Assembly (NCBI GenBank): GCA_047639675.1
Contig: JBLIOI010000010.1
Coordinates: 3,137-67,136 of the forward strand
Length of the DNA: 64,000 nt
Direction of reading: 5' to 3'
DNA from: JABACD01 sp047639675
Lineage (GTDB): Bacteria > Planctomycetota > UBA1135 > GCA-002686595
Position 1 is the first letter of the stretch; each line of letters opens with the position of its first letter. The position numbers were made by a program, and so were the translations under genes. The notes beneath the pieces are model-generated. The model was not told the DNA's origin, did not search any database, and saw only the letters and a list, made by a program, of their open reading frames with translations. Of the stretch, positions 33,985 through 43,054 are shown piece by piece.

Positions 33985-35130
33985 TCATTTTGAATCGCTG
34001 GGGTGCAAGAACCGCGCCATGTCCTCGACGCCCAAGTATCCAACCTTTCGCCGCACTTCGACGCCTTCGGCTGAGAGCACGATCACAGTTGGATAGGCTT
34101 CCACCTTGAAGCGCTGCTTGAGTTGCTTGTGCTGATCGCCGTCTACTTTGACTGCGATGATGCCTGCGGTTTTCGCGGCATTCACGACCTTCTGCGAAGT
34201 GTAGACCCATGAATCCATTTGCTTGCATGGGCCGCACCAGGTGGTTTCGAAGTCGATCAGTAGTGGTTTCTTAGAGGCGATCGCTTGCGCCGCAGCGGCC
34301 CCAAAGTCGTGAGAAAAGGCTAGCGGAGTCTGCGCGCGCTTTGCATTTCGATCGACTGCGTAGACATCCGCCAAGCGCTCTTCTTCTGCGCGCGTGATGC
34401 CGGGGTCATAGGGCTCGATTCGAACCCACATTCCATCGGGGCAGACGGCGACCATGCGATAGGCGGAGTCCGCAAGCCATGCGTGCTTGGTCATTGTACG
34501 TGAGCCTGCTTTCGCGACGAAGGTCTCCTTGTCGCGGGATAGAGACCAACTGTCAGTTTCGTCAAATAAGCCGTTCATGCTCATTTCGGTGATGAGTACA
34601 AAAGCGGGTTCGCCCTCCAAGGTTACTTCTCCTTGATGCCACCCGCTTCTTGACCAGCGTAGAGCCGGTTCGATTTCCGGTTCACTCGGATCCGCTACGA
34701 ACCATAATGCGAGGGGGTAGGGGCGGGTGCTTTTGTTGTCGGCTAGTTCCAGCTCGATGAGGGTCTTGAAGCTCGCCCAAATCTTCCCGCGGCGTTCAAC
34801 GCCCTCCGTGACCGAGACTTCATTCGCTGTACGTTCTCCATCGCGGTTGTGGTCGATCCACAGCTTGTCGATGTGCTTGGAAGTTCCGTGGCGTGACAGG
34901 ACGATGGAGAAGGAAGCGTGCCCCAGCTCAAGTGTGCCATGTAACTCATCGCCGACTGCCTTCAACGGCAACTTCGATCCCTTTGGGCTCCAGCGCAAGT
35001 TAGCCGTGTCGCTTGAAACCATTGGTGTCAGTCGAACTTCGATTGGCGCCGACTTGGCGGCGACGGTTGTTTGCGAGTTGGCCTGCGTCGATGCGAGCGA
35101 GAGTAGTACCGGAACGAGGAGTGAGTTCAT
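33985..35130 (-). CDS. Exported protein with C-terminal thioredoxin domain
   Basis: The 381-aa protein has a signal peptide (LVPVLLSLASTQANS). Residues about 25-255 are a beta-rich region without known family. Residues about 265-375 form a thioredoxin-fold domain with the active site TWCGPCKQMDS and the cis-Pro region VEAYPTVIVLSAEG. It probably works in disulfide exchange or reduction in the periplasm, as DsbD-gamma-like or thiol-disulfide oxidoreductases do; the N-terminal domain may recognise a partner. It follows the FloT gene on the same strand but a strong terminator lies between them, so it is probably a separate unit. Confidence 0.75.
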   Translation of the reverse strand: MNSLLVPVLLSLASTQANSQTTVAAKSAPIEVRLTPMVSSDTANLRWSPKGSKLPLKAVGDELHGTLELGHASFSIVLSRHGTSKHIDKLWIDHNRDGERTANEVSVTEGVERRGKIWASFKTLIELELADNKSTRPYPLALWFVADPSEPEIEPALRWSRSGWHQGEVTLEGEPAFVLITEMSMNGLFDETDSWSLSRDKETFVAKAGSRTMTKHAWLADSAYRMVAVCPDGMWVRIEPYDPGITRAEEERLADVYAVDRNAKRAQTPLAFSHDFGAAAAQAIASKKPLLIDFETTWCGPCKQMDSWVYTSQKVVNAAKTAGIIAVKVDGDQHKQLKQRFKVEAYPTVIVLSAEGVEVRRKVGYLGVEDMARFLHPSDSK

Positions 35131-35157
35131 GGCTCCATGGTAGCGGAGTACAGAATC

Positions 35158-35203
35158 AAAAAAGCGCCGCGACTCTCGACCGGAGTCGAAAGTGGCGGCG
35201 CTT
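35158..35203 (-). terminator. Rho-independent terminator downstream of the flotillin gene
   Basis: Reading the minus strand, AAGCGCCGC (35203-35195) pairs with GCGGCGCTT (35170-35162), with an additional inner GACTC/GAGTC pairing, and is followed by a run of six T (plus-strand A 35158-35163). It begins 17 bp after the floT stop. This is a clear intrinsic terminator for the nfeD-floT operon. Confidence 0.85.
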
Positions 35204-35220
35204 CTACATTTGGATCGTTC

Positions 35221-36741
35221 CTAGGCTTTCGGTGCAGAGTCCGAATCCTGGGTTTGAATCTCGGGATTGATTTTGCCAAGCACCGCCGGTAATTCGATAC
35301 CAGCCTGCGAGGCGAGTTCGTGAATAGCGGGCAAACTGCCGATCATCCCTGACAAGAAGTTCGACGTGCTGCTCTTGCCATCGCTGCCCTTGCCAGAGTC
35401 CCAAACAGTGATCTTGTCGATCTTCAGGTTCTGAATGGCTTTTACTTGTTCCGCGACGATGCCGGGCAGCTGCTCGATCATCAGCAGTGTGGGGGCGATG
35501 TCGGGGTTCTCCGCGCAAGAGAGGATCAGCTCGCGATAGCCGTCCGCCTTAGCAGCGAGGACCTTGCGAATGCCTTCCGCTTCAGCGTTGTAGCGCGCGA
35601 TGGTTGCGTCCGCTTCACCCTGCGCCTCACGGCGCAAGCGTTCGGCCTCTGCTTCGGCAGCGATCACGATGCGCTCTCGTTCAACTTCTTGTTGGGTAAG
35701 AACGTCACGACCGAGGCGCGCCGTTTCTTGATGGCGTTCAGCGATCAGGACGGCTTCACGGGCCTTGGCTGCAGCCACTTCAGCCCGTTGGCGTGATGAA
35801 GCTTCAACTTCGGCGAGGTTAGCGTTGGCTTCGGCGACTTGAGCTTTGGACTCGTTCTCGCCCTCGATTGCCAGTGCCTCAGCCTTGGCTACCTGAACTC
35901 GTTTCTGTTGCTCTGCGTGCTTCTCACCTGCGACGGCCTCGGCTTCCTGCGCTGAAACGGCAACTCGTTGACGACGCTCCGCGTTCTTTTGGCCTTCGGT
36001 TGATGTGGCCTGTTCTTCGGAGACTCGCACGTTTTGCTCTCGGACTGCGGCAGCCTCTCCGATCGCTCCATCGCGATCTTGCAGAGCAACCTCGACCTTG
36101 GCGTTGTTGATCGCCTCGGCCGCTGCGCGCTTGCCAATCGCCTGGATGTAGCCACTTTCGTCAGTGATGTCGCGGACGTTTACGTTGATTAGGTCGAGGC
36201 CGATCTTGTTGATCTCTTGGGCAACGTTTTCGTTGATCAGCGCCATGAACTTCTCGCGATCCTTATTGATCTCCTCGATCGATAGAGTCGCGATAACGAG
36301 CCGCAACTGGCCGAGGATGATGTCCTGGGCCTGCTCGCGAATCTTGGAGTCAGGCAGCCCGAGGAGACGCTCCGCCGCATTGTTCATCAGAACATCATCG
36401 GTGGATATGCCGACGGTAAAGGTCGCGGGAACGTTCACGCGAATGTTGTTGAGGCTTAGCGCTCCTTCCAAGGGAATCTCAATCACTTGGGGCTCAAGGC
36501 TCAGATATTCAAAGTCTTGAATCAGCGGAATGATGAATGTTCCACCGCCGTGCAGGCAGCGCGCCGCTGATGCACCACCAACCTTGCCGTATATAACGAG
36601 GACGCGGTTGGAGGGACAACGCTTGTATTGGCGAACAACGAAGATCGCGAAGAACAAGAAGAGTAGCAGCAGGCTGACAATGATGCCTACCCACCACAGA
36701 GGGTTGGCGTCTGCGGCCGGTAGAAGCAGTAGAAAGTTCAT
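35221..36741 (-). CDS. floT: Flotillin-like SPFH-domain protein
   Basis: The 506-aa protein starts at ATG 36741, preceded by AAGGA. It has an N-terminal membrane segment (WWVGIIVSLLLLFLFFAIFVV), an SPFH/Band 7 domain (about 40-220: NRVLVIYG, GGGTFIIPLIQDFEYLSLE, LGQLRLVIATLSIEEINKDREKF, VNVRDITDESGYIQAIGK), a long Ala/Glu/Arg coiled coil (about 220-430) and a C-terminal part with NLKIDKITVWDSGKG, which matches the FloT-type tail. Flotillins organise membrane microdomains. The upstream gene encodes its usual NfeD-type partner. The start choice removes 18 upstream codons without family similarity. Confidence 0.9.
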   Translation of the reverse strand: MNFLLLLPAADANPLWWVGIIVSLLLLFLFFAIFVVRQYKRCPSNRVLVIYGKVGGASAARCLHGGGTFIIPLIQDFEYLSLEPQVIEIPLEGALSLNNIRVNVPATFTVGISTDDVLMNNAAERLLGLPDSKIREQAQDIILGQLRLVIATLSIEEINKDREKFMALINENVAQEINKIGLDLINVNVRDITDESGYIQAIGKRAAAEAINNAKVEVALQDRDGAIGEAAAVREQNVRVSEEQATSTEGQKNAERRQRVAVSAQEAEAVAGEKHAEQQKRVQVAKAEALAIEGENESKAQVAEANANLAEVEASSRQRAEVAAAKAREAVLIAERHQETARLGRDVLTQQEVERERIVIAAEAEAERLRREAQGEADATIARYNAEAEGIRKVLAAKADGYRELILSCAENPDIAPTLLMIEQLPGIVAEQVKAIQNLKIDKITVWDSGKGSDGKSSTSNFLSGMIGSLPAIHELASQAGIELPAVLGKINPEIQTQDSDSAPKA

Positions 36742-36796
36742 AGGGTTCCTTGGTGACTTGGTACGAGCGAGTTTGATTGTGTTTCTGGCTGGCAAC

Positions 36797-37369
36797 TCAT
36801 TCCGGGCCGACAGTCAGGCTGCTGTCATCGTTGACACGTAGCACGATGGCGCGCGTATGACTGTTCAGTTGGGGTCCATCGGAGACTGCTTTGTAGATGC
36901 GTTGACGGCCGGTCACGACAATACGGACTTGACCGGAGCCCGCACCCTTTGCAGGAATGTTGGCGTAGACCTCGCCGACCTTCCCAACTGTCGCCGACAT
37001 AGGAATGTTGCCGCTGCTTTCGAGGCCGCGCATGCCGCTGAGTGCTGCGCCTAGAATCCAGACCATGATGACTCCTCCAACGAAGGCGAAGCCAAAGGAG
37101 AAGGTCGCGCTTAAACCGGCGCCAAGGAAACTGCCAATCCCGACCCATCCGAACCCCATCATGAAAGTCGATACACCCTGAATCGAGAGGATCTGAAAGG
37201 CACTGTTCGAGTCTCCGCCGTCGAGACTGCTACCAGCATCAGGATCGAATCCATCCCCGCCGTCGCCGCCGATCAACATCAGGAGGATCAATAAAAGGAA
37301 GACCCCACTGCCCAATGCAGCGGGGATCGAAAACCAGAGCACCTGTCCTTCAAATAATGTGTTCAGCAT
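36797..37369 (-). CDS. nfeD: NfeD-like membrane protein with OB-fold tail
   Basis: The 190-aa protein has two to four membrane segments (about residues 10-35 and 65-110, including FSFGFAFVGGVIMVWILG) and a C-terminal beta domain (about 120-190: SATVGKVGEVYANIPAKGAG, GQVRIVVTGR, LTVGPE) that fits the OB-fold of NfeD. A Gly/Asp-rich loop (GGDGGDGFDPDAG) separates the membrane parts. It lies 55 bp upstream of the flotillin gene in the same direction, the usual NfeD-flotillin pairing (cf. YuaF-FloT), in which the two proteins act together at membrane microdomains. Confidence 0.78.
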   Translation of the reverse strand: MLNTLFEGQVLWFSIPAALGSGVFLLLILLMLIGGDGGDGFDPDAGSSLDGGDSNSAFQILSIQGVSTFMMGFGWVGIGSFLGAGLSATFSFGFAFVGGVIMVWILGAALSGMRGLESSGNIPMSATVGKVGEVYANIPAKGAGSGQVRIVVTGRQRIYKAVSDGPQLNSHTRAIVLRVNDDSSLTVGPE

Positions 37370-37557
37370 GTGATTGGCCCCTCCAGGGGCGCGAGCAATC
37401 TACGCGTATTGGCTTATCAATTCATTTTTTTGTGGAGCAGAATCAGTCGCCGGGGAGCGGCTGAGGGTCGAGAGGGCCCTGGAGTGCCGGAACTCCAGAT
37501 TTACATGGCCTTCACATTTCCCCTACAGAATCTAGGCCCTTTGTTTAGACTTTGCAC

Positions 37558-38985
37558 ATGCGATTTCGAGGCGTGTGGTTGATTGCCACCTTGCCCCTTT
37601 TATTGGGAGCCTGTGAAGGGGAAGCTCTGGTGACACCAGGAATCCCTGCGTTGCCTTCGTACATCGAATCACTCGATGTACAGGTTCAGCAGCTGCTTAG
37701 GGATGCGCAAGCCGAGCTGCTAAATGACCCGTCGAACGGCCAGCGTTGGATGGACTTGGGCATGGCCTTCGAAGCTCACCAGGAAGGCTGGCAAGCGGCG
37801 CTTCGCTATCGCCAAGCTGTGAAGATTAGGCCTGACGATCCAAAGTGGTGGTATCGATTGGCGATGGCGCAAGAGCTGAGCGATGAGGTCGAGGAAGCGC
37901 TTGATTCATTGGCGCGCTCAATCGAGCTCAATGGAAACTATGCGCCCTCCCATTGGCGTTGTGGGCAATGGAAGTTGGAGATGGGGGAGACGGAGGTCGC
38001 ACGAGCATTTTTTGAACGAGCCTTAATCATCGATCCCACTTGCGATGCAGCTCTTGCGGGCTTGGCGCAGGTTCATGTGTGGCTAGGTGAATATGAGGAG
38101 GCCATTGCTCTCTTGGAAAGAGACTCCTTGATCAGCGGTCCTAGCGGCAAGTTCCTGAGCGGTCAGATCGGGATTGCTTATCAGCGCATGGGGAACTCGG
38201 AGAGGGCTCGCCATTTCTTGGCGAGAGCGGACAACGCCAAGCCACACTTTTCTGATCCATGGAGATCTGAGATTGATCACTTGGGAACAGGCTTGCCCAC
38301 GGTCAACCGCCAGGCACGTCAATGGATCTCTACTGGGCAAGCGCAACGCGCGGTTGTGGAACTGGAGAAGGCGCATGCCTTAGACCCCAGCTTCGTTCCG
38401 ATCTTGCGGACCTTGGGCGCGGCCTATTCGGCGACTGGGCAAACGGCTAAGTCGCTAGATGCACTCCACAGAGCTCTGCTGTTGGAACCCGAGAACATTG
38501 AATTACGCGTGGATGCGACCTGGGCACGCGCTATCGATGGCGACCTGGAGGGAGCATTAGTCGATGTGGATGCGATTCTGATCGACGCCCCATCGGGTCA
38601 TAAGGCGCACGCTTTGCGCAGTCAGGTGCTGCTTGACTTGCGGCGTGGGGAAGAAGCGATTGCAGCGTTCGAGTTGGCGATGAGGTACGGGCAGCGCAAC
38701 CCAAGAATGCTGGTTGATATTGGCCGTGCCCAGATTGAGTTGCAGCGCTTCGCTGACTCGCTCGCTAGTTTTACTCTAGCCGTCGAGCAAGAGCCTGGGT
38801 TGCAATCTGCATGGATCGGCCAGGGGATCGCCGCCGTGGAGTTACAAGATCTCGACACTGCGCAAGCGGCAATCACTCGAGCAGCGGCGTTGACTCCTTT
38901 GGGATCCAACGAGCTACCAATCATCACAATCGTGCGCGACCAGATCGATTCCATGCGGGTATCGAGTCCGTCTTTGAAGAAATAA
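37558..38985 (+). CDS. TPR-repeat lipoprotein
   Basis: The 475-aa protein begins with a lipoprotein signal (WLIATLPLLLGAC, lipobox LGA-C). Most of the rest is a series of tetratricopeptide repeats: ALRYRQAVKIRPDDPKWWYRLAMAQE, ALDSLARSIELNGNYAPSHWRCG, ARAFFERALIIDPTCDAALAGLAQ and further copies to the end. TPRs form a scaffold for protein binding, here at a membrane. I use ATG 37558 over the TTG two codons earlier. The next gene (FG-GAP/UnbV) starts 17 bp downstream, an arrangement common in planctomycetes and related groups. Confidence 0.82.
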   Translation: MRFRGVWLIATLPLLLGACEGEALVTPGIPALPSYIESLDVQVQQLLRDAQAELLNDPSNGQRWMDLGMAFEAHQEGWQAALRYRQAVKIRPDDPKWWYRLAMAQELSDEVEEALDSLARSIELNGNYAPSHWRCGQWKLEMGETEVARAFFERALIIDPTCDAALAGLAQVHVWLGEYEEAIALLERDSLISGPSGKFLSGQIGIAYQRMGNSERARHFLARADNAKPHFSDPWRSEIDHLGTGLPTVNRQARQWISTGQAQRAVVELEKAHALDPSFVPILRTLGAAYSATGQTAKSLDALHRALLLEPENIELRVDATWARAIDGDLEGALVDVDAILIDAPSGHKAHALRSQVLLDLRRGEEAIAAFELAMRYGQRNPRMLVDIGRAQIELQRFADSLASFTLAVEQEPGLQSAWIGQGIAAVELQDLDTAQAAITRAAALTPLGSNELPIITIVRDQIDSMRVSSPSLKK

Positions 38986-39002
38986 GAAATCTCTTGTCGC
39001 CT

Positions 39003-40703
39003 ATGCTGAAGCTCGAACCGTTTCTGTCCACGATCCTATTCTTGTGCCTGATTGGCTGCGTTTCTTGTGGTGGACCGGAGGAGTCGGGCCAGACGAGAAG
39101 TTCGAGTGAACCGCAAGGTACGCCTTGGCTTCAGGATCAAGCGAGGGCGGCCGGGCTTGATTTCAAACACCACACAGGAGCCAAGGGCGAGTTCTTGTTT
39201 CCAGAACACATGGGCGGAGGAGTAGCGCTTCTGGACTTCGACGGTGACGGCTACCTCGACATCTTTTTGCTCCAAAGCGGCGACCTCGCCTCGCCTGGAG
39301 CGATGGAAACGGCGCACAGGCTCTACCGAAACCGCGGCGATGGAACGTTCGAGGACGTGTCGGCGGGTAGTGGCCTGCTGACTTCGGGCTACGGCATCGG
39401 TGTTGTGGCTGGCGACTACGACGGTGACGGGCGAACGGACTTGTACCTGTTGAATGTCGGGGGGAACGTTCTTCTTCGCAACCTAGGCGCTGGAGAGTTT
39501 GAAGATGTCACGGAGCGCGCCGGCGTAGCAGGAATGGTCTGGAGCACAAGCGGTTGTTTCTCCGACTACGATGCCGATGGCGATCTGGATCTATTTGTCG
39601 CTAACTATGTGTTTTGGACTAAGAATACCGACAAGGAGTGCTACGAGCAAACTGGGCGACGTACCTACTGTGGACCTCACAGTTACAACGCGCCGGTTCC
39701 CGATGTTCTTTATCGCAACGATGGTGACGGCACCTTCAGCGAGGTTTCCAGGGAAGCAGGTCTCTCGAACCACTATGGAAATGGCTTGGGTGTCGTCAGC
39801 GTGGACTTCAATGGTGATGGTTTTTTGGACTTCTTTGTGGCCAACGACCGTTCGGAAGATCAGCTATGGATGAACAAGGGCGACGGAACATTCCAGGATG
39901 AAGCCAATCTGATGGGCTGCGCCGTTGATCGCAATGGTGTTGCCAGGGCAGGCATGGGAGTCGATGCTGCGGATGTGGACGACGACGGCGATCCGGACTT
40001 GATCGTGGTCAACCTGCATGGCGAGTTGGACGGTTTCTATCGCAATGAGGGGCATTACTTCTTCGAGCAAACTACAAGCGCTGGCATCGGGTTAACTACG
40101 CGTGCCTACACCCGCTTTGGAGTTGGATTTGAGGACTTCGACAATGACCAAGATCTCGACCTCTACCAAGCCAATGGCCGGGTGACCTTGGTGGGGGAGA
40201 ACTACGTAGAGAATCCCTTCGCTGAGCCGAATGTGCTTCTGATTCAAAACGAGCCGGGTAAATGGCGCGAGTCTGATCTGCTGGGCGGAACGGAGGAGTC
40301 TTTGATTCATGTGAGTCGTGGCGCCGCCTTTGGTGACTTCGACAACGACGGCGGAGTGGACGTAGTCGTCGTGAATTCCAATGAGGCTCCTTACCTTCTG
40401 CGCAACGTGCACGCGGACCGTGGACATTGGCTGTTGCTTGACGTGAGGGGGAGACACGGTTCAAGTGCGATTGGGGCCTCAGTGCATGTGGTCTTGGGCG
40501 AGCGCAAGATACGCCGCGATGTACTTCCCGGTAGAGGATATGCCAGCAGCTCAGATCCTCGTGTTCATCTAGGCCTCGGTGCGGTGGCGGAGCTTCGAGA
40601 GCTCGAAGTGCGTTGGGTCGATGGCCAATCGGAGTTGTTCGGTCCTTTTACTGCGGATCAGGTAGTGATACTTCGACGCGGCGAAGGTCGGCCACCGCAT
40701 TGA
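39003..40703 (+). CDS. Secreted FG-GAP/VCBS-repeat protein with ASPIC/UnbV domain (CRTAC1-like)
   Basis: The 566-aa product begins with a signal (ILFLCLIGCVSC, lipobox-like). It contains seven FG-GAP/VCBS calcium-loop motifs: DFDGDGYLD, DYDGDGRTD, DYDADGDLD, DFNGDGFLD, DVDDDGDPD, DFDNDQDLD and DFDNDGGVD. The C-terminal region (WLLLDVRGRHGSSAIGASVHV, GYASSSDPRVHLGLG, LEVRWVDGQSE) is an ASPIC/UnbV domain. The layout predicts a beta-propeller on the outer surface. The preceding TPR gene is 17 bp away, probably co-transcribed. The biological role of such pairs is not established. An upstream in-frame extension exists but overlaps the TPR gene and lacks the signal peptide. Confidence 0.88.
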   Translation: MLKLEPFLSTILFLCLIGCVSCGGPEESGQTRSSSEPQGTPWLQDQARAAGLDFKHHTGAKGEFLFPEHMGGGVALLDFDGDGYLDIFLLQSGDLASPGAMETAHRLYRNRGDGTFEDVSAGSGLLTSGYGIGVVAGDYDGDGRTDLYLLNVGGNVLLRNLGAGEFEDVTERAGVAGMVWSTSGCFSDYDADGDLDLFVANYVFWTKNTDKECYEQTGRRTYCGPHSYNAPVPDVLYRNDGDGTFSEVSREAGLSNHYGNGLGVVSVDFNGDGFLDFFVANDRSEDQLWMNKGDGTFQDEANLMGCAVDRNGVARAGMGVDAADVDDDGDPDLIVVNLHGELDGFYRNEGHYFFEQTTSAGIGLTTRAYTRFGVGFEDFDNDQDLDLYQANGRVTLVGENYVENPFAEPNVLLIQNEPGKWRESDLLGGTEESLIHVSRGAAFGDFDNDGGVDVVVVNSNEAPYLLRNVHADRGHWLLLDVRGRHGSSAIGASVHVVLGERKIRRDVLPGRGYASSSDPRVHLGLGAVAELRELEVRWVDGQSELFGPFTADQVVILRRGEGRPPH

Positions 40704-40830
40704 AATGCCGAGTTAGGGGCCCCGCGGGCAGGCCTTTGCTCAAAAACTCATTCGTGGGGGTCGCGGACAGAGCAGGGGGCGCTAGAATATTGATTCGCTA
40801 CTAATCGCAACCCCTTACCAGGAGACTCGC

Positions 40831-41829
40831 ATGCGATTCGCAACCTGTCGGGCATCTTTGCTCACCACACTCTTCACTCTTGTTCCGGTGCTCGCCGCAG
40901 CTCAAGTGACCACCTTCTTTCACGAAGACTTTGAATCTGGGATCACTGACTGGATCGTCCCAGGACAGTGGCACTTGATCTCTGATGCGGAGGTACCCTG
41001 TGATGGAGCCGCCGCGCCTTTTCCCAATGGGCAATTCGGAGCACGCTTTGGCCAGCAGGGTTCTTGCGTATTCGGCGAGGCCGCCGCGGGCCTGACTCAG
41101 AAAACGGCCATGTCTATTCCCTCTGACATGGGGCCAGTCACTCTCAAAATAACTAGCTACGACGAGACCGAGTGCGACAGCTGTGGTTGGGACTGGCGGT
41201 TCATTTACGTGTCGAGTGACAATGGAGTCAGTTGGGAGTTCATTGGCGAGAGCGGTGAACTCGGTTGGCACGAAACAGAGCTCGACCTCACCCAGTACGC
41301 AGGTATGGATATCAAGCTGAAGTTTGAATTTGATGCGGTTGACTGGCACGGAAACTGGGGACTGGGCTGGCTGATCGACGATATTCGAGTTGATGTCGGT
41401 GAATGTGAGCTGTCAGGCAACTACTGTTCGACGACAGTGAACTCATCGTCCCAGTCTGCTGAGATGACGCACAGCGGAACGACTAGCCTTGCGGCGAATG
41501 ACTTAGTGGTCGGTGCGCACCGCCTTCCTCCCAATAAGCCTGGCTTGATGTTCTACGGGCCGACGCAAGTGGAGATTCCTTACGGTGACGGAACGCTATG
41601 TTCAGGAGCCGGTGGCCTTGGGTACTTCCGCTTGCAGCCGATCTTGAACAGTGGTCCCACTGGTTTCGTCGAGCTTCCGCTTGATTACGATCTGGGAGTA
41701 CTCGGTTCGGGGGACGGCCAGATAACCGCAGGCTCAACGTGGAACTTCCAATTCTGGTTCCGCGATCAGGAAGGCGGTCCCGCGGGCTTCTCCTTCAGCG
41801 ATGGACTCGAGGTTCACTTCTGTCCTTGA
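40831..41829 (+). CDS. Secreted protein with planctomycete C-terminal domain
   Basis: The 332-aa protein has a signal peptide (LLTTLFTLVPVLAAA, cleaved before QV). Residues about 25-190 resemble a MAM/jelly-roll-type adhesion fold (FFHEDFESGITDWIVPG, SSDNGVSWEFIGESG, WLIDDIRVDVGEC). The remainder is the recurrent domain: NYCSTTVNSSSQS, NKPGLMFYGPTQVEIPYGDGTLC, WNFQFWFRDQEGG and a final FCP. The N-terminal part suggests binding to carbohydrate or protein on the cell surface. A strong hairpin terminator follows at 41861. The gene is intact and stands alone. Confidence 0.78.
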   Translation: MRFATCRASLLTTLFTLVPVLAAAQVTTFFHEDFESGITDWIVPGQWHLISDAEVPCDGAAAPFPNGQFGARFGQQGSCVFGEAAAGLTQKTAMSIPSDMGPVTLKITSYDETECDSCGWDWRFIYVSSDNGVSWEFIGESGELGWHETELDLTQYAGMDIKLKFEFDAVDWHGNWGLGWLIDDIRVDVGECELSGNYCSTTVNSSSQSAEMTHSGTTSLAANDLVVGAHRLPPNKPGLMFYGPTQVEIPYGDGTLCSGAGGLGYFRLQPILNSGPTGFVELPLDYDLGVLGSGDGQITAGSTWNFQFWFRDQEGGPAGFSFSDGLEVHFCP

Positions 41830-41860
41830 TCTTTTCCGAACGCGATAGCGCAAAATACAG

Positions 41861-41899
41861 GGGCGGCGCAGTGGTGAAACTCCACTGCGCCGCCCTTGT
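41861..41899 (+). terminator. Strong GC-rich terminator hairpin
   Basis: GGGCGGCGCAGTGG (41861-41874) pairs perfectly with CCACTGCGCCGCCC (41882-41895) around a 7-base loop and is followed by TTGTTCCTTT. It lies 31 bp after the secreted-protein gene ending at 41829. A related hairpin occurs at 50019. Confidence 0.8.
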
Positions 41900-42212
41900 T
41901 CCTTTCGTTCAATGCGAGGCAGAGCTGACCCTAGTAACGGGGTCCGATGTTTGGCGAAAGATGATTGAGGACGAGGTGAACGTCGAGTACTTGACTCTCG
42001 ATGGAATGGGCCTCTCCTACAAGAAGTCCTAAGAGAGCACCGTGCGAGATCTTCCTATCCAACTCTCGAGCTTTGGCTATCGCTGTCAAGCCGAGTAAGG
42101 GTCGGAAGGCGTGGTTCCTACCCTGTGAGCTGAGACGGTCGGTTGGAATTGTCGGTTCCTAGGATTGATGCTGTCGGGTGCTGAGGATAGAGTGGGCACC
42201 CCAAGCTCACCT

Positions 42213-42233
42213 GTCCCGACTTTGATTCGGGAC
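42213..42233 (+). promoter_or_regulatory. Hairpin upstream of rfbF
   Basis: GTCCCGA (42213-42219) and TCGGGAC (42227-42233) form a 7-bp stem around a 7-base loop, ending 17 bp before the rfbF ATG. AGGA lies between the hairpin and the start and serves as ribosome-binding site. No T-run follows. A leader structure is possible. Confidence 0.3.
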
Positions 42234-42250
42234 GGTGGCCAGGACAAAGC

Positions 42251-43027
42251 ATGAAAGTCCTCATACTCGCCGGTGGATACGGAACGCGCCTCAGCGAAGA
42301 AACCGTGTCAACTCCCAAGCCGATGGTCGAAATCGGCGGTAAGCCGATCGTTTGGCACATCATGAAGCACTACTCGTCCTTCGGGTTCAACGAGTTCGTG
42401 TTGCTGCTCGGCTACAAGAGTTATGTGTTCAAAGAGTACTTCGCCAACTACTTTCTGCACCAGAGCGACGTGACGTTCAATCTCGCCACCAACGAGATGA
42501 AGGTGCATCAGAATACGAGCGAACCTTGGACCGTCACCTTGCTCGATACTGGGCTCGATACGATGACGGGTGGACGGATTCTGCGCGCCAAGGAATTTGT
42601 TGGTGATGAGACCTTCTTCCTGACTTATGGCGACGGTTTGTCGGATATCGCAGTGGACGAGGAACTGGCCTTTCATCGCCAGCACGGCAAGTCCGCGACG
42701 GTGACATCAGTGCAACCCGAGGGCCGTTTTGGTGCCATCGACTCCGATTCGGCGGGGCTGATCACCAGCTTCACGGAGAAGCCCGCGGGGGACGGAGCCT
42801 GGATCAACGCTGGCTACTTCATCCTTGAGCCAAAAGTCTTCGATTACATCAACGAGGGCGACCAGACCATTTGGGAGCGCGCACCGCTTGAGAAATTGGC
42901 TTCTGACGGCGAGCTGTACTCCCACCCGCACAATGGCTTCTGGCGTTGCATGGACACTTTGCGGGACAAACAACAACTCAACGCTCTTTGGAATTCAGGT
43001 GACGCTCCTTGGCGTAGCTGGAAGTAG
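42251..43027 (+). CDS. rfbF: Glucose-1-phosphate cytidylyltransferase
   Basis: The 258-aa protein is a nucleotidyltransferase with the pyrophosphorylase signature LILAGGYGTRLSEETVSTPKP, the substrate motif VEIGGKPIVWHIMKHYS, FLTYGDGLSD (metal binding) and INAGYFILEP with GFWRCMDTLRD. Length and motifs are those of RfbF, which makes CDP-glucose from glucose-1-phosphate and CTP. It starts at ATG 42251 with AGGA upstream. It supplies the substrate for CDP-glucose 4,6-dehydratase, whose gene lies on the opposite strand at 48540-49628. Confidence 0.95.
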   Translation: MKVLILAGGYGTRLSEETVSTPKPMVEIGGKPIVWHIMKHYSSFGFNEFVLLLGYKSYVFKEYFANYFLHQSDVTFNLATNEMKVHQNTSEPWTVTLLDTGLDTMTGGRILRAKEFVGDETFFLTYGDGLSDIAVDEELAFHRQHGKSATVTSVQPEGRFGAIDSDSAGLITSFTEKPAGDGAWINAGYFILEPKVFDYINEGDQTIWERAPLEKLASDGELYSHPHNGFWRCMDTLRDKQQLNALWNSGDAPWRSWK

Positions 43028-43054
43028 GGCGACAGGCGCGCCGGGACAATCAAC

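Larger units (their letters stand above)
41830..42250. other. Intergenic region with terminator, possible coding remnant and hairpin
   Basis: After the terminator at 41861-41895, a short plus-strand stretch (about 41930-42032) has codon-like composition and encodes LTLVTGSDVWRKMIEDEV... to SYKKS before a stop, but no start or family is evident. It may be a gene remnant. The remaining 200 bp before rfbF contain a small hairpin, GTCCCGA (42213-42219) and TCGGGAC (42227-42233), 17 bp upstream of the rfbF start. Confidence 0.3.
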
